This document shows positions 24,066-37,111 of a stretch of DNA of 64,000 nt, piece by piece (within the stretch, counting starts at the first letter, position 1; every line of letters starts with the position of its first letter). The DNA lies in contig RMBW01000027.1 in assembly GCA_004009845.1 (NCBI GenBank), positions 248,001 through 312,000 of the forward strand, in the 5' to 3' direction. The notes under the pieces were generated by a model, which saw only the letters and a program-made list of their open reading frames with translations, was not told the DNA's origin and ran no database searches. This stretch comes from Davidsoniella eucalypti (Eukaryota; Ascomycota; Sordariomycetes; Microascales; Ceratocystidaceae). Both the position numbers and the translations under genes were made by a program.

Positions 24066-25142
24066 TTTGTAGTTTCGCAGTCGTACTGGATATTCCGTGA
24101 AAATGGATTGCGCAGTTTGAGATGAGTAGAAAGAGGATATTCTTAATACACAATTTGCGCTGGGCAGTTTAAGTTTGAGCTCCAAAGATTTTGCCTCTTC
24201 TTTTCTCGTTCTGTGCCAAGTCCTAGAGACTGCAAAGTTAAGCTGCCGGAAACAGATGGCTAATTTAGCTGATAAAACTGCGACCTGGATCGGTGCGATT
24301 TAGTGCGGCTTATGGTGGCAAATAAAGAGCTCACGTCGACATTTGTTCAACAATAGTCGTCGAACTGCGGCGATAGGTGGTTTAAATGGTTGACGATATC
24401 TATCTCAAAGAATAAACAAGCAAGAAAATAGTTCCCTTGGCAGATATCTTGGCTAGTATCCGTATAAGTAGATCGTGACAACCTTCGCTCAGCCAAGACA
24501 AAGCTAGAGCTGAAAAAATAGAGGCTTAGCGGTAAAAAACAGCAAGAATACGCGGACTAGGGCCTGAATGCCCATTTGCAGGCATTTCTAGTGTTGCGGA
24601 TTCCATTGCGATTGATCAAAGCGCAGATGCAAAATACTCAATACTCAATGATCATCGTGAGATGTAGAAATGTAGTTTGCTTCAGATATCATGTTTTGTC
24701 GTTTTGCGTTTTGGACCGTTCTCTCACTCTTTTTTTTTCTGGCCTTGCGACAAAGCCTTGCACCACCTTCCATTTTGATATCTCGGCCAGACAAAGCAAC
24801 GATGAAAGTTGCAATTGCAAGCTTCGCTACAACTTTCCTTACATACAAAATAAACAAGCAGGCATTTCGTTTCTGATTAAACCCTGTAAGCGGCACAAAT
24901 TGCCGTAAACCTTAATCCCTAGCAAGTTAGTTAGGCCGTATGAATTCTTTTTCTTCGTGTCTGCATATTTTCGCCTATAGTTGACAATTCGTAGCAGCAG
25001 GCAACTTCAATTCTAACCAACGTCACAGTAGACTTTCAATGCTACAATTTTGATCCATTCCAAGTTAGTATGCCAAGGCCTCCCTCCGTCAAATCTTACT
25101 ACTATCAACATCATTCACTCATGTGACCGACATCATCATGTC

Positions 25143-25184
25143 AAACCCTAATTATAAGAACCAACAACCGGGTCTAAACCCTAA
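25143..25184 (+). promoter_or_regulatory. Pair of telobox motifs AAACCCTAA
   Basis: Two exact AAACCCTAA copies (25143-25151 and 25176-25184), same orientation, 33 bp apart start to start, in the gene-free region. Teloboxes bind Myb-type telomere-repeat proteins in several eukaryotes. No adjacent gene was found, so function is open. Confidence 0.4.
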
Positions 25185-28100
25185 CTTCATCATCATGTTT
25201 GCATACATGTGAAAGGAGAACAACGCAAGATAGTCAACTAGTCCAGCCCTCGATGCTATTGACTCTTATAATGATACACTTTAAGCTCTTACTACTACCA
25301 GTTGACTCGGCCTGTGTTCCAAACAAACACAAAAACATGATTCGGAGTGAAGGAAGATTACCGAAGAAAGACACCGTAAGACCACAGACAGCATCTGTAC
25401 ATACCAAACGTCGACTCCAGTATTGTCCTTTACTTATCTATGTTCTATGATCTAAAACAGGCATCCTGAATGATGAATGCCAAAAACATCTCGCCGGTAC
25501 TGTAACATGTAACAACTGGTTAGTGCTTCATTCTTTAACTCATAATCCGTTAGTTAGGGCCAGAACAAATCACCTCAAACATTATTGTATATGTCTCTTC
25601 CAATTCCAATTCCAATCTCCATTATAGATTATGTGACACGCTCATTCTTCTAATGCAAATATAGCTATCCCGTATTGTGTTTATGTCTTCATTTACGGCA
25701 ACCTCTGGTAATTCTTCTAATGCCAACCCTCGTGGAATATCAGTATGTGTGGCTGGGGTACAGCTCTCAGTCGTTCTAAGACTTGTGCCAATTAGAGCAG
25801 GATACCTTAGTATCATCATACTTCAAGGTAGACTTAGATACTACCAATTCAGCATTTCACGGTCCATCAGTTCAGCCCAGCTGTTTCGGTTTATATGTCC
25901 CACGTGATATCACGACACAAGACCATGGAGCTAGTAAAGGCTTATAGCCTAGGCGGGCTTAATCGTTTGTGTAACACAATGATGCAGTTCGAGATAGATA
26001 TTCCGAAATAGTGAAATTGGTGTCAATATGACACCATTGATTATAACTTTATATCTAGTTCTAGGCCTTGTTAGCCGCCCAAGTAGTACCGTTTGCATCA
26101 AAATTGAGGTTTGCCAGGCTAATTCCTCTAATCTACAGAGAGAACGAAGTATGGGTGTGATACACAGAAATTTATATATGGCCATGCCAGCGCCGAAATG
26201 GTTGTTAAATAGTAGTGTGACAAGTCTTCCCATCCTAGCACGAGTTCCCTATTTGCTTTGTCTTCTTACTCGAGCATCTTCCTTCAAATAAATCGATTCT
26301 TGTTTTTTTTTTTCTATAATGATATTGTCAATCTCAGGCAAGTGGTTGATGTGACATGAGGCGGTCACGCTAATAATTATCAAGTCTTATATCTCGGGCA
26401 ATATCGCAGAAAATAACCGACAGAATGGAGAGTGATGAGATGTCTCTCCCCCGGAGTTTCTTAGGAATTCCATATTCATTGGTATATACAAGGCCTTTAT
26501 GTGGTACATGAGGCACGTTTGCATCTACCAGGCGCTATAGTCGCGGGTTCCGGTTCCTGAAACAAAGACACTACCTAATCCCTTCGACCTTGAACAGTAC
26601 TGCCAGCAAGAAATAGAGCCAAAAAGCAGACAAAAGTCCGGCTTGGTGGAACTAAATTGTCTTGGGGGTTTCCTTTATTTGCCATTGCGATACATATTTC
26701 TCGCCTTTATGAGGTATAGGAGATTATAATGTAGGACATTGCCTCCTTAGTCACGAAGACACAAACATACGATCTACAGTCATTTCGTATCCTATTACGT
26801 ATGTCTATTATACGGACAGAATGTGTCTTATCCGTCATCTCGATGCTATATTCGAACATGTATCCTTGGGCTGACACGCGGCCTAGCCGGACTTGAAGTT
26901 GGAGATATATGTATGCAGTTAGTGTTGTCCATGCAGGCCACGCCATCCGCCAATGTCAACAGCCTGTAAAGATGGTAATGATATGTCGATGGATAATGTA
27001 CATACATGCATATATGCCTTAGCCAGCTGAAATGGCCAAGCTAGGCATACAGATAGGCTGTCCTATTCAGCAAAATGGCAATATCCTCATGTACACACTG
27101 TAATACAGCGCAAAGTTGGCCTCTTCGCTTACTCGAGTCGCCTTACTATAGACACCTCAATTGTAACAGATCAATCCAGGCTATAATTGATCTGGCGTTT
27201 CAAGCTTCTTGGTCTTCCTAGAATTGCATCTTTGTTTCTACAGTTCATCATATAGCAATATGCAGATATTCAGCCACCAAATATGCATGTCTCTGAATCC
27301 AACTGTACGCTGCTCAATATCTATCTTTTTTCCTCCTCAGACTATTTCCCTAGTCCATTTATTCTCTTTTCTGGTGACCCAGGATGTCTGGAGTGTAGTC
27401 ACCAAGAGTTCTTTTCTACTTCGACTTTCAATACTGGCCTTCACCGCAAACTGAGACTAGCACCATGAATAAACTCCCTCTATCAAAATCCATCCCTCTA
27501 AGCGGTGAAGGCTTCCGACGTATCGGTCACAATTGTCTCTGGTTCAGATAATGGTCGAAATCCAGCCTACTGTGAGATCTAGACCAGGCTACAAAATGAT
27601 ACACCCGAACAGTGGCCAGTATAGCGTTGCATATGGACATGACCAAGTGCCAATGAGATGTATTATTCCAGAATATCTTAGATACACGTGTCAATCTTGG
27701 AGAATGCAGAACGGAGTGTGATACGAGCGTGTAAATTAATATTAACAAATATCAGAGAACTGTCTACTCTGTTGACGAACCACTCAAAACTGCCACATAA
27801 GCAAGGCGTATATGTCAAATCAGCAACATCCTTTCACTGGGGGACACCTTTTTCTATATATATATTGTTCATGTAATATCGACGGCCGCTATCTCTATCC
27901 CTATACGCCACCACATAAAAAGACGGAAAAAAGACGCCCTTTTCTTCGTCGGAACGGAGCTTTTCATTCGCTCAACTATGTATGTGTTTCAACCGTGGGA
28001 TTGTTTCAATGAATGATCGAGTTATGATACACATACACACTGTTAAGTGGCTGTTTTCGTAGAAAGCCATCCTGGTGTTCTTTAGTAGGCGTCCCCATGT

Positions 28101-31100
28101 TTTACATTGATATCGCACACTTTCGAATACTTGAATATAGCTTGAGTCTAGGTCCGAGATCCGAGCTGACCAACATTGTAATTGTCAGTGGCCAGCCTTC
28201 TTCTTGTCCGCCTCCCATGTTTCTTTTTTCAAGGTTCATGCTTAGATTAGGAGGCCACAAAGTACCGACATGCGTGAGAGTAGGAAGCTCGATCGTGTAA
28301 GCAGCCGTCAGATTTACGATGTAGGATGGAAGCGCATGTCTACTTTTGGTAGCTGATAGGATATAATTGGAAGCAAACACTAATATAAGCAAAGACTACC
28401 GATTGGCGTGGCTTTACGACTCGAGGAGACACAAAACACCACGATACATACTCGGCAATACTCGACTCGTGAAGATGTGTATGGCATAGACCCTAGTGTG
28501 TATTAACCCCATTAATTCCACCTAGCTCAAGTCGCGATAGTACCATCACCAGCATTGTTCAGGCCATCCATGTTTATATTGTCAGAAATTTTAAAAGAAG
28601 CTTCTTGCTCCCATCGCCGAGTAAGACAGGCCTAGCCTGTACTTGATATGACTTCAATATCGTTTTTTGGACAAAATTAACATATTGTTACGCCGCAAGA
28701 GAAAAGAGGCAATTCGAGCAGCGAAGGAAGAAGAAAAGGCTCCGACGCTATTTACTCATGCTGATATTAGGTATGGTCTGTGTGGCCCTGTTTTATTATT
28801 ATTATTCTACGGATCATTTACTCTTCTTCCGTCTTCTATCCTTTGGAAGAATAGGAAATGCAAGGAGAGAAAAAAGCTTGTACATGTATATATATGTACA
28901 TAGTAAACAACACGTACATATATGCATGCAAAGAAAAAAATAGAAGTAACCTGGCCATTAATTTGTAGACTGGAAAGAAGAAAGGAGAAGCCCGGCTTGT
29001 TTTGTTTGGGCCTGGTAATACGATATAAAAGACACATAGTACATACACAGCAGTTGCCTATGGCGCTCCGACCACCATCCACCACTGGACTACATATGGA
29101 ACAAAGGACAGGCCAGAAAGAAGACTTTGCAATGTCTTCTATTGCCGCTTGCTTTTTTGGTTCAAAGGGTAAACAAAGGAGCCAAGGCCAGTTTAGTTAG
29201 GACGAGGGGTGTCTAGGAAACGGCGAACAATGCCAAAGGAAAACCTTTTTGTTTCCCTCTGATTTTGTCATGAGCGAACGAAACGAAAAATAAGAAGAGG
29301 AAAGTAGAGAGAACTTGCTGGGTAAAATGGTGTATAGAACGACCCATAGGATATACATAAAAGCCTTGGTTATTGAATATCTCAATGTTTGTGAGTCTTC
29401 ACCTTGAGAATGGCGCATCCATCGTCCATTGGAATGAAACTGAGGAATAGTAAAAAATACTCCAGTTTAACCACAGTTATCTCTCTTTCTGAGCCTAATG
29501 TATGATAAGATCCGTCTATTAGGTACTAGTAGATACAACGTACACCAACCAAGCCAGACACATGTGCCTCCTTTGGCATTATATTGATAGGCGGTGCCCG
29601 ATGGCAGTATTGCTACATTGTTTGCTAGGATGCATCATAGACGACACAATGTTATATTGTTTACAGCTTCCATCGTTGGGACGATGTATTAGTGATAGTA
29701 GCAATGACAGTATCCTCGTGTCATATGTAGTTTAAACACGACATCATACTGTATATCATGTGATCTGCACATCGTGGCAAGCATCGTGATGTCTGTCTTT
29801 TTTTATAGCCAAGATTAAAAAATAAGGCCCAGCTGGGATACACGCAAAAGAAAAAGAACAGACGATCGCTGGACTAAGGCCAGCCTGAAATATACCCTTG
29901 TCGGAGCTCTTGTATCGTAGAGTTGCAGATGGATGGCAGTGATGTCAATATGAGAACAGCCCATCGACGATATGACACTTTGCCATGGCGTTTTATTACC
30001 ACAGGTATCATTAGAACAATGCTGCCAAAAAGAGATAAGCCACGGATGATTCTATAGGACAAAAACAAAGAATATACAGATATCTAGTTACAAATCGTGC
30101 TTGAATTTAGCTTAGGAACCAATGGCAAAAAACAACGAGAAAAGAAGGGACCTACTGTGTATCTTTGTTTTCAGCTTATCGCGTATTTATGTATACATTA
30201 GTTATATATTACATATTTAATTGCTAGGGAGCAACTCATCGATAATGGCATTTTAGCAGCATAAGGAAAATACTTGAGAATGTGCTCCGACGCACCCGGG
30301 CGATTCAACTATAATAACACTTTGACACTATATTTTTTGTAGCTAGCGTTTGAACGAACTACTTACAATAGCAATGGGGCAAATATTCCCGTAACATGGC
30401 AAAGAACTACAGATCTAATTCAGATCCGAGTGAAAAAAAAAACAATGAAAAAAGAGAGAAATTCGGCTGTCTGTATGCAGTGCATTAGGGGTTAGCGTAG
30501 TTATGGTCTTCTTCTTCTGCCGTTGCAATCCTACCCGGTTTCGGCTATGAGAAAGGCATATCTCGAATGTACACATTCCAAGCACGATGTAGAGATGGTG
30601 AGCAACGATGGATATTCCATGTACTTCCTCGAGGCTCTGGGCCGAACAGAACAAAAGACAGACCGTGCTGCTCAGTAGATTGGCTTTGCTGCTTGAAAAC
30701 AGCACTGGACAGTAAGTTGAGATTGCTGCATGGCAATAGACACAGCAACTAGGCTGTGCCTCTCCTTGTCCCGTCTAATGCGTGCGTGGCGCCGACCACT
30801 TGGAACAGCATCGGTTCAGTGCTAGTGTTGCTGATGGCTTGGGAGCATGATGTCCTGATCCAGTGACGGCGCCATTTGCTGCATGTAGAGCCTCCCTTGT
30901 ATTCTCTGTTCTGCAGTGCTTATAGCTGTATTCTCTTCATCTGTTTCTCATTGTTCTTTTTGCCGTGTAGAATATGAACAACCGAATGCCAAGATACTGT
31001 TTAACCCTTGTTTGCGGCATAAGGGGTTAGCCGTATTCTTGATTAGGTGAGCGAAAAAGTGAATTGTTGCTATGGTCTTGTTTAGTGTACAAAAAGAACA

Positions 31101-33030
31101 GAAAAAGTCGATGACTATTGAATAAAGATTTGCTTTTTGTTGTATGATAGGACTGGTATAACTTGGAATGTTTCTTGACCTGTTCGTAGACCTTGCGATA
31201 TTCGGAGTTCTTCACTAGATATCATGCCCGTATCTATGTATATATCTTTCCTCCCTCCCTCCTCTCCCTAAAAATAAACTTGAGCTATTAATGAGAAATA
31301 TTCAGGCTTAGCTGAACCTTCAATCTCTTCCTTAAATTTATATATATATATATAAAATAAAGCATCATTTCTGCACCAACTCTATCAAAATTGTGTACAT
31401 GGGGTGTTGTGGTAAAGACCGGCTTATTAACCATATAGTTGTATATTTCGATTTCTAGGTCACAGCCATAGCCCTGTACAAAACAGTGATTGGGCTGTTA
31501 CTGTGTCTTGTTACATATCATCAAGCTGAAGAGAAGCAATATGAGGGAAAAAAACCTTCATTGGCACAAAGGAAGAGTCCGGCTGCATTGCTATTCCTTT
31601 CTATACTAGGAAGAGTTGTGCTGCCAGGCTTATTGTGAGACAAACCCTGTCGATTGCATCTTGTAGGATGTTCGGGCTTACAATAGGTTAGGAGTGGCGG
31701 CATTACCTAGATACAGCTACAGACACTTGACCTAGCTTATTGCTACACTGCTGATACATAATGTACACTTAGCTGTAGTTGGCACCAAAATACCAGAGGT
31801 GGTATGTAGATTGGCAGTGCAAGCTATTTTGATACGATATCCCAAGACTTGTATATGCTGCCATGAGGTCATCACACCTGCCACTGGATGTGAACTCTGG
31901 GAACTCTACAGATCATTAGCGTCCGTGTCCGGTGAATTTGAGCGAGACCTTGAGAGGTTCATGTGTCTATCAGTCTGGTGACTTTTGAGAACTGCTCATC
32001 ATACTTGTATGTAGTAGTAAGTAACCTCGTATTGTAAGTACTTGGACGGATGGATACATTAGGATTTGTTCTGGAATTTAAAACAGCCCTCCCTCGCTTG
32101 CACGATCAAGCAAACGAGAGACAATAAGGAAATAATGTACACAACAGACATTGAGAAGAGATCTCTAATTTGTATGTATGTATATATGAGCTCCATTTCC
32201 ACCTTGATAAAAAAGATGAAAAAGAAAGAAAAAAAAGTATGTATACATATACATATACTCACAAAAGGCAACGAGCAAACAAAGTCCGTCCTCCCGTAAG
32301 TAGTTGCTTCCCAGGATGATGGGATTCGTCACATCAGCACATCTGTAGAATTGATGGACGACAGAAAGAACAACGCACACTATAATCAGTAAACAGCTTG
32401 TTTGTTGACTACAGCGTAGTGAACGTATGGATGAAGCTGAAGACGTGATATTACATATAGATCAAGCCTAGAAGACAATCTTCGCTTCTTAGACCTTGTG
32501 CTCCTGTGGCTGTCATGGGTTCTTTTCCCACAAGATCAGCGTCACAGACGAACCGTACCATGATATGTGAATTGAATGCGAAAACGAACCGGGGTATATG
32601 CTGGAACCGACCGGGAGATGGTTTTCTCTTTATTTTACATACATATTATGCTAATGGTGTTGAAGTTAAAGAGAAGGGGGAATATTGAATAAGAAGGGGC
32701 AGCGGAACTGCATAGCAAAAATGTAGTAGTTAGTAGCTTCATATTTCCCTGTCCGGCTGAAGCTGAGAATAAAATACATAGTACGGGCATAAGCTAGGCT
32801 AATAAGGAACAAAAAGATAATAGCGTTATTGATATGCTTTTGACGCCTAACGACTATGATACTCCACATGATAGCATTAGTTTAAAACCAGTTCTTGAAA
32901 GTGGCCTCTCGCTCTGTTGAAGAGGGCTTGGCTGTATCAACGATACATACAATAGTCGGCATATCGTTTTCTTCGTAAGCTGTATCAAACCCGAAGAGGA
33001 GGATGAAGCAGAATGCTGTAACAGATTTAT

Positions 33031-33053
33031 AAAAAAAAAAAAAAAAAAAAAAA
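33031..33053. repeat. 23-bp poly(A) run
   Basis: The longest homopolymer in the window, in the gene-free region. No target-site duplication or coding remnant was seen next to it. Confidence 0.95.
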
Positions 33054-33641
33054 GGTGATACGCTGTGTGCTTGTCTGGTATTAGTCCATATAGCAAAACG
33101 TGGTGGATTTAGGGGAATACACCTATTTTTTGTATATTTTTCTTTTTGACCTTGACAGGGTTTTTAGGGTAAACCCAAAGTATGCTAGCGTTGGATAGCC
33201 TAGTTCAGAAAAGGTAGAGTCAACTTTGTGTTTTACATCGTACATCTGCCCAAAAAGCAACGACAAGACAAGCACAAGAAAAAAAACAGCGAGGGCGCGG
33301 CGTGAGGGTGGCAAGTGCAGCATGTCGGCGCACAGGACAAATGATGCGGACCTCATAGAGGCGTGGAATTTGCCGCTGTTTGTTGGTCGATGCGAAGAAG
33401 GAGAAGGGCCTAATGAAAAGGAAAAAAGACGATCAGGAACAAACGGTCTTTTGGAACGGAGTTGGCCTACCAAAAGAAGTAGAGTGGTAATGGGTGTTGG
33501 AAAGGGAGATGGATAGTGGAGTGTGCTGCAGCCTTGAAAGAAGAGGCTCTGTATCCGATATTGATATTGAATGCTTTGCTTTGCCTAGGCTTTTTGTTGT
33601 TGTTTACTTTGTGTGGTGTTTGTACATGTCACATATATGTA

Positions 33642-33668
33642 AGTACGGTACAGTACGGTACAGTACAG
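33642..33668. repeat. 10-bp tandem repeat AGTACGGTAC
   Basis: Two full copies and a 7-bp partial third copy in gene-free DNA. Confidence 0.9.
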
Positions 33669-34019
33669 CCTTGTTGTTCTTGCTTCGACTCGATGGCAAA
33701 GACCGCGGAAGGTACCCAGGCTTTGGAGCAGAGTTTTCACTTCCTTCCTCGTATGGATGGCGCCAGACGAGTGGCATCGCCAAGTGGCAAGGCTGTCAAA
33801 CTATGGACGATCGTATATCAGTAAGCAGGAACAATAAAGCACAAGCATTACACATCTTGTTATTCTCTTAATACTTGGTTTAGTAAAAGCTGACAGCTAG
33901 CTCTAGTTGAACATTCATGCATAGCACCGACAGACGACAGTGAAAAGAAAAGCTTTGAATGAAAGCACGATTCAAGACTTCCCTGCTAGTCGATGCTATT
34001 TTTCGACAGAATTCTCGTA

Positions 34020-34140
34020 TTTAATCCATCACCCGCTGCGACTGCGACTATTACCGCGACTACAAATCGGTTACGGATGGGTGCAACTGTGACTGTTGTG
34101 GCTATTGCGACGACTGCGATTAACTGTGACTGCTCCACGC
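34020..34140. repeat. Degenerate GACTG-type repeat tract
   Basis: Interspersed GCGACTGCGACT, GTGACTGTTG and GACGACTGCGAT words with period near 6 and many substitutions. It is followed at 34206-34226 by a perfect (AAC)7 microsatellite. The tract sits just before the pyrimidine-rich block that leads to the gene at 37112. Confidence 0.6.
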
Positions 34141-34205
34141 CTTTTGGATTCCCTGCTACATACGACGACCTGTGACTGCAACTTCCAGATATGGTTGTAG
34201 CTGTA

Positions 34206-34226
34206 AACAACAACAACAACAACAAC
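34206..34226. repeat. (AAC)7 microsatellite
   Basis: Seven perfect AAC units. Confidence 0.95.
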
Positions 34227-34399
34227 AAATGCAGTGGCCCAACTTGGCATCGCTTCCACTTTGTAGGCTGTGCTTGCTTCTTCGACGACTGCGCTACCAT
34301 GGTTGTATTTTTGTAGACGCAGTAGTGGTAGTGGGAGTAGTTTTTAATTTTTAATTTTTTTTATAACTCATTAATCTTATGGAGCTATAGAGCTATGAA

Positions 34400-37111
34400 G
34401 ATGTAAACTGTAGTACATGTATCAGTATAGCCTTCTATAATAACGACACAGCTTCTTGTGGGAAGGGGTAAAGGGCTCTGATCCCTTCACTTGCTCTCGC
34501 TCAGGCCTTGCGCCATCATCAACTTTATACATTTTCGTGCCAGGTCGGCCAGCGCTGGGACATTTAGTTGTATCTTGTATCAATTTATTGCCGTTTAGCA
34601 AATCTTATGGTCGGCCGTTGCTTTTTCCCACTAAGAGAAGAAGCCGATCCTTCGTGCGTTCTTGGCCATTCACTTTCAAATTTCGCAAACAAGCCAGCAC
34701 TATTCCTATCACTTATCACAGCCTTTGGTCTCCGGCGATCCTTTCCTTGCTTTTATCGTCCACTTGGCCTGATTCTCGTCCCCTTCTTCTCTTTGATATT
34801 ATCTGGTTATTTTTCTTGCTGTCTTTGATCTATTGTATCGTGGGGTTGAAGTTCTTCCATCTTGTCGTTCTACTGCTTGCTATCATCGTCATCATTGTCC
34901 TTGTCAGCCTGCCTTCTTCGCTCGTTATTTACCCTGCATTACGCTGTCTGGTAGCCGCCGTAGCCCAGAGTCTTTTGATTGAAACGGGCTTTCCCTTCTA
35001 TCTCTTTTGTTTCCATCCCATCATATCCTGCCCCCTCCCCCTGACCATACCATCATATTTAATATAATAGCGTGAGCTTTGCTGCTGCGCTGCTAATCGA
35101 ACCGACGCCATAACCAATCGATAATTGATTGACTGACTGGCATAGTCGCTCTCGTTCAACATCTAATCTTGCCATTCTTTCTTTTCTTACTCCTTTACTT
35201 GATTCTTTCTTTTGGCGACCGTCATATCAATTAGAACATTGCGCTTCTAATATATGTATCATCGTGTCCTCTGCCAACAGCATCATCTGTATCGAGCTTC
35301 CCGCATCTTCGCCTGCAGATTCACATTGGCTTGATCTCCTGCTGAGAGAATATCACGCCTTTCATATTTCTTTTCCATACATTCGTTTCCTAGGTAAGCT
35401 CAACCAACCATTCACGCCACTCTTGCTATCATCTGTTCAAACCATTACACACCCTAGTGCCAGTTGCACCTCTTTATTTTTGCTATTTGGAACATCATCT
35501 ATCTTCATTGTCCTGTACCCCTTCCATGGCCTGCTTTCTGGCGCCTCCATTCCAGGCTGCTTAGCGGCTGTGCCAGTTGCGACACTGCTACTACTTCTGC
35601 TGCTTCTAGTGTTGTCAGAGTATGCACACTGTCGTACCCTTACATCATGCAGCTGATACTAGTAAACAAACCCCCGTCTACGCCAACACGAGGAGACCGT
35701 AACCCCCAAAGATAGATATTCTTGCGCTCTTCAGAGGCCGGCCATCAAACAGCGGTTGCTCATAAACTACGAACACCGAGCCAATCAATGCCTAAATCGT
35801 GTGCGCCTCCCCTCCTACCCAGCAAACCAACGTCTTTCTCAAGTGAAGAAAGAAGACGGAAGCCCGACATCTTGACGCTGCCATACATGCTAGTAGTGTG
35901 TTGACCAGCCCTCCATCCTATATGAGGGAGGGCATTCTATCAAGAACTAGACTTGGTCATTGTATTCTCCTACAACAATCATATCGCAACGCCCCATCCA
36001 TCCCAGAGCTAGCCAACCCACCCACACGATCGAATCGCTGTTTATAGCCTCTGGCTTGGGCGCTACTTATCTTGTCCGTTCCTAGCTTCGTCCCTGGGTT
36101 TGTAGTCTGCCCATAGCTGCAGCCATCGACTTCAGCATTGCCTCCCTCTGGAACCGCGTATAGAACCTGACTGTTCTCCCTCTTAAGTCTGTCTTTTTCT
36201 TTTTTTTCTCGACGCGTTCTACATCCCCAAATCTAGCATATACTGTACACTAGTTATCCAATCCGTTGGTCTTAGTTTTTTTTTCTTTTCTCTTTTTGAC
36301 CTGAGGCCTGTCTTCAGTCTTAATTCTCTTTTTTACTGGTGTTGCGACCTCACTCCTTCATACCCTGCATGTGCTAAGCCATATGCCGGAATCTTGATTT
36401 TGATCTACAGAACCATTCTCAACCGTTTACTTTCTACTCTACACTTCCCATCATCTGCTCTACACTCTGCTCTGTTCAACCACCCTTTTGTTCTTGATGC
36501 GCGTTGGAGGCTATATCTTTTGATTTCTGCCAGCGTAAACTCATACCGATATATCGTATCCATCAAGCCAGGCCATTGACCTCTTACTTCTAATCTCTCC
36601 ATTGCAACATCGTCGTACGAGCTCCGCCTGTATTCCAAGCATACTACAGTACGCTTATTCTGCCCTCGTTTGTGCCAATTTACATACACATATTACCTGA
36701 ACAAATCCTTATACACAAAAACCCCCAGATGAGAAGAACCTGAACCAACCATTTTGTCAACCCAAAACGGACAAGAAAGCCACCAATAATTTAGATCTAG
36801 CTCTAGATCTATTTTCTAGGCATTGCCCACTCTATTCGCGTCTTGTATTTTCCTTTATTATCAGTTGAAAGCATCCTTTGGCCGACTCCATATCGACAGA
36901 AACCTATAGCTTGGAGCCCTCCCAAACTTCTTGTTATCCTCGTGTTTCTTATTACACTCATCACACACAAGCTCGAAACCAACTGACCAATTAGTATAGT
37001 ATCGACCAAGCCACCTTTTCCTTTCTCTATTTCGGCGGGTTTCATACTGGCAAGCCAATAATCGAATACGCCTAGAACTATCCATAGCACGATAGTCTAG
37101 ATTCAGTTCCC
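34400..37111 (+). promoter_or_regulatory. Long pyrimidine-rich promoter/leader of the gene at 37112
   Basis: The plus strand is strongly C+T-biased over most of 34.5-37.1 kb, with TTTCTTTT-type runs near 36190-36310, as fungal promoters and leaders of regulated genes often are. It has many short ATG-started frames but no convincing gene; the longest open stretch (34456-35067) begins without an ATG and is a by-product of the C+T bias. A GTAAGC donor-like word at 35394 could mark a leader intron. A perfect inverted repeat lies at 36793-36812. Whether the transcript really begins this far upstream cannot be seen. Confidence 0.5.
36793..36812. repeat. Perfect 9-bp inverted repeat TAGATCTAG-CT-CTAGATCTA
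   Basis: Two perfect 9-bp arms around 2 bp, 300 bp before the start codon at 37112. It could be a binding site for a dimeric regulator or a hairpin in the leader RNA. Confidence 0.85.

Larger units (their letters stand above)
24066..34400. other. 10-kb gene-free region
   Basis: No reading frame longer than 124 codons and none with family motifs or splice-joined continuation on either strand. The DNA is moderately A/T-rich, with frequent TATA and TACATA words and many homopolymer runs, but without the extreme A/T content or dense TpA of heavily RIP-mutated transposons. It includes the CDF promoter next to 24066. Possible contents are non-coding RNA, distal control sequence of the gene at 37112, or old decayed insertions; none can be shown. 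Confidence 0.55.

Noticed and set aside
24314..24322. GGTGGCAAA, the yeast proteasome-associated control element
   Set aside because: It lies upstream of the CDF transporter, not a proteasome gene, and the PRE7 promoter lacks it; taken as chance.
33031..33053. Poly(A) run as the tail of a retroposed element
   Set aside because: No target-site duplication, no LINE or SINE-like body and no coding remnant next to it; a simple homopolymer explains it.
34456..35067. 203-codon open frame in the pyrimidine-rich block
   Set aside because: It begins at TTG, not ATG, and its Leu/Phe/Ser-rich content follows from C+T bias; no splice partner or family motif.
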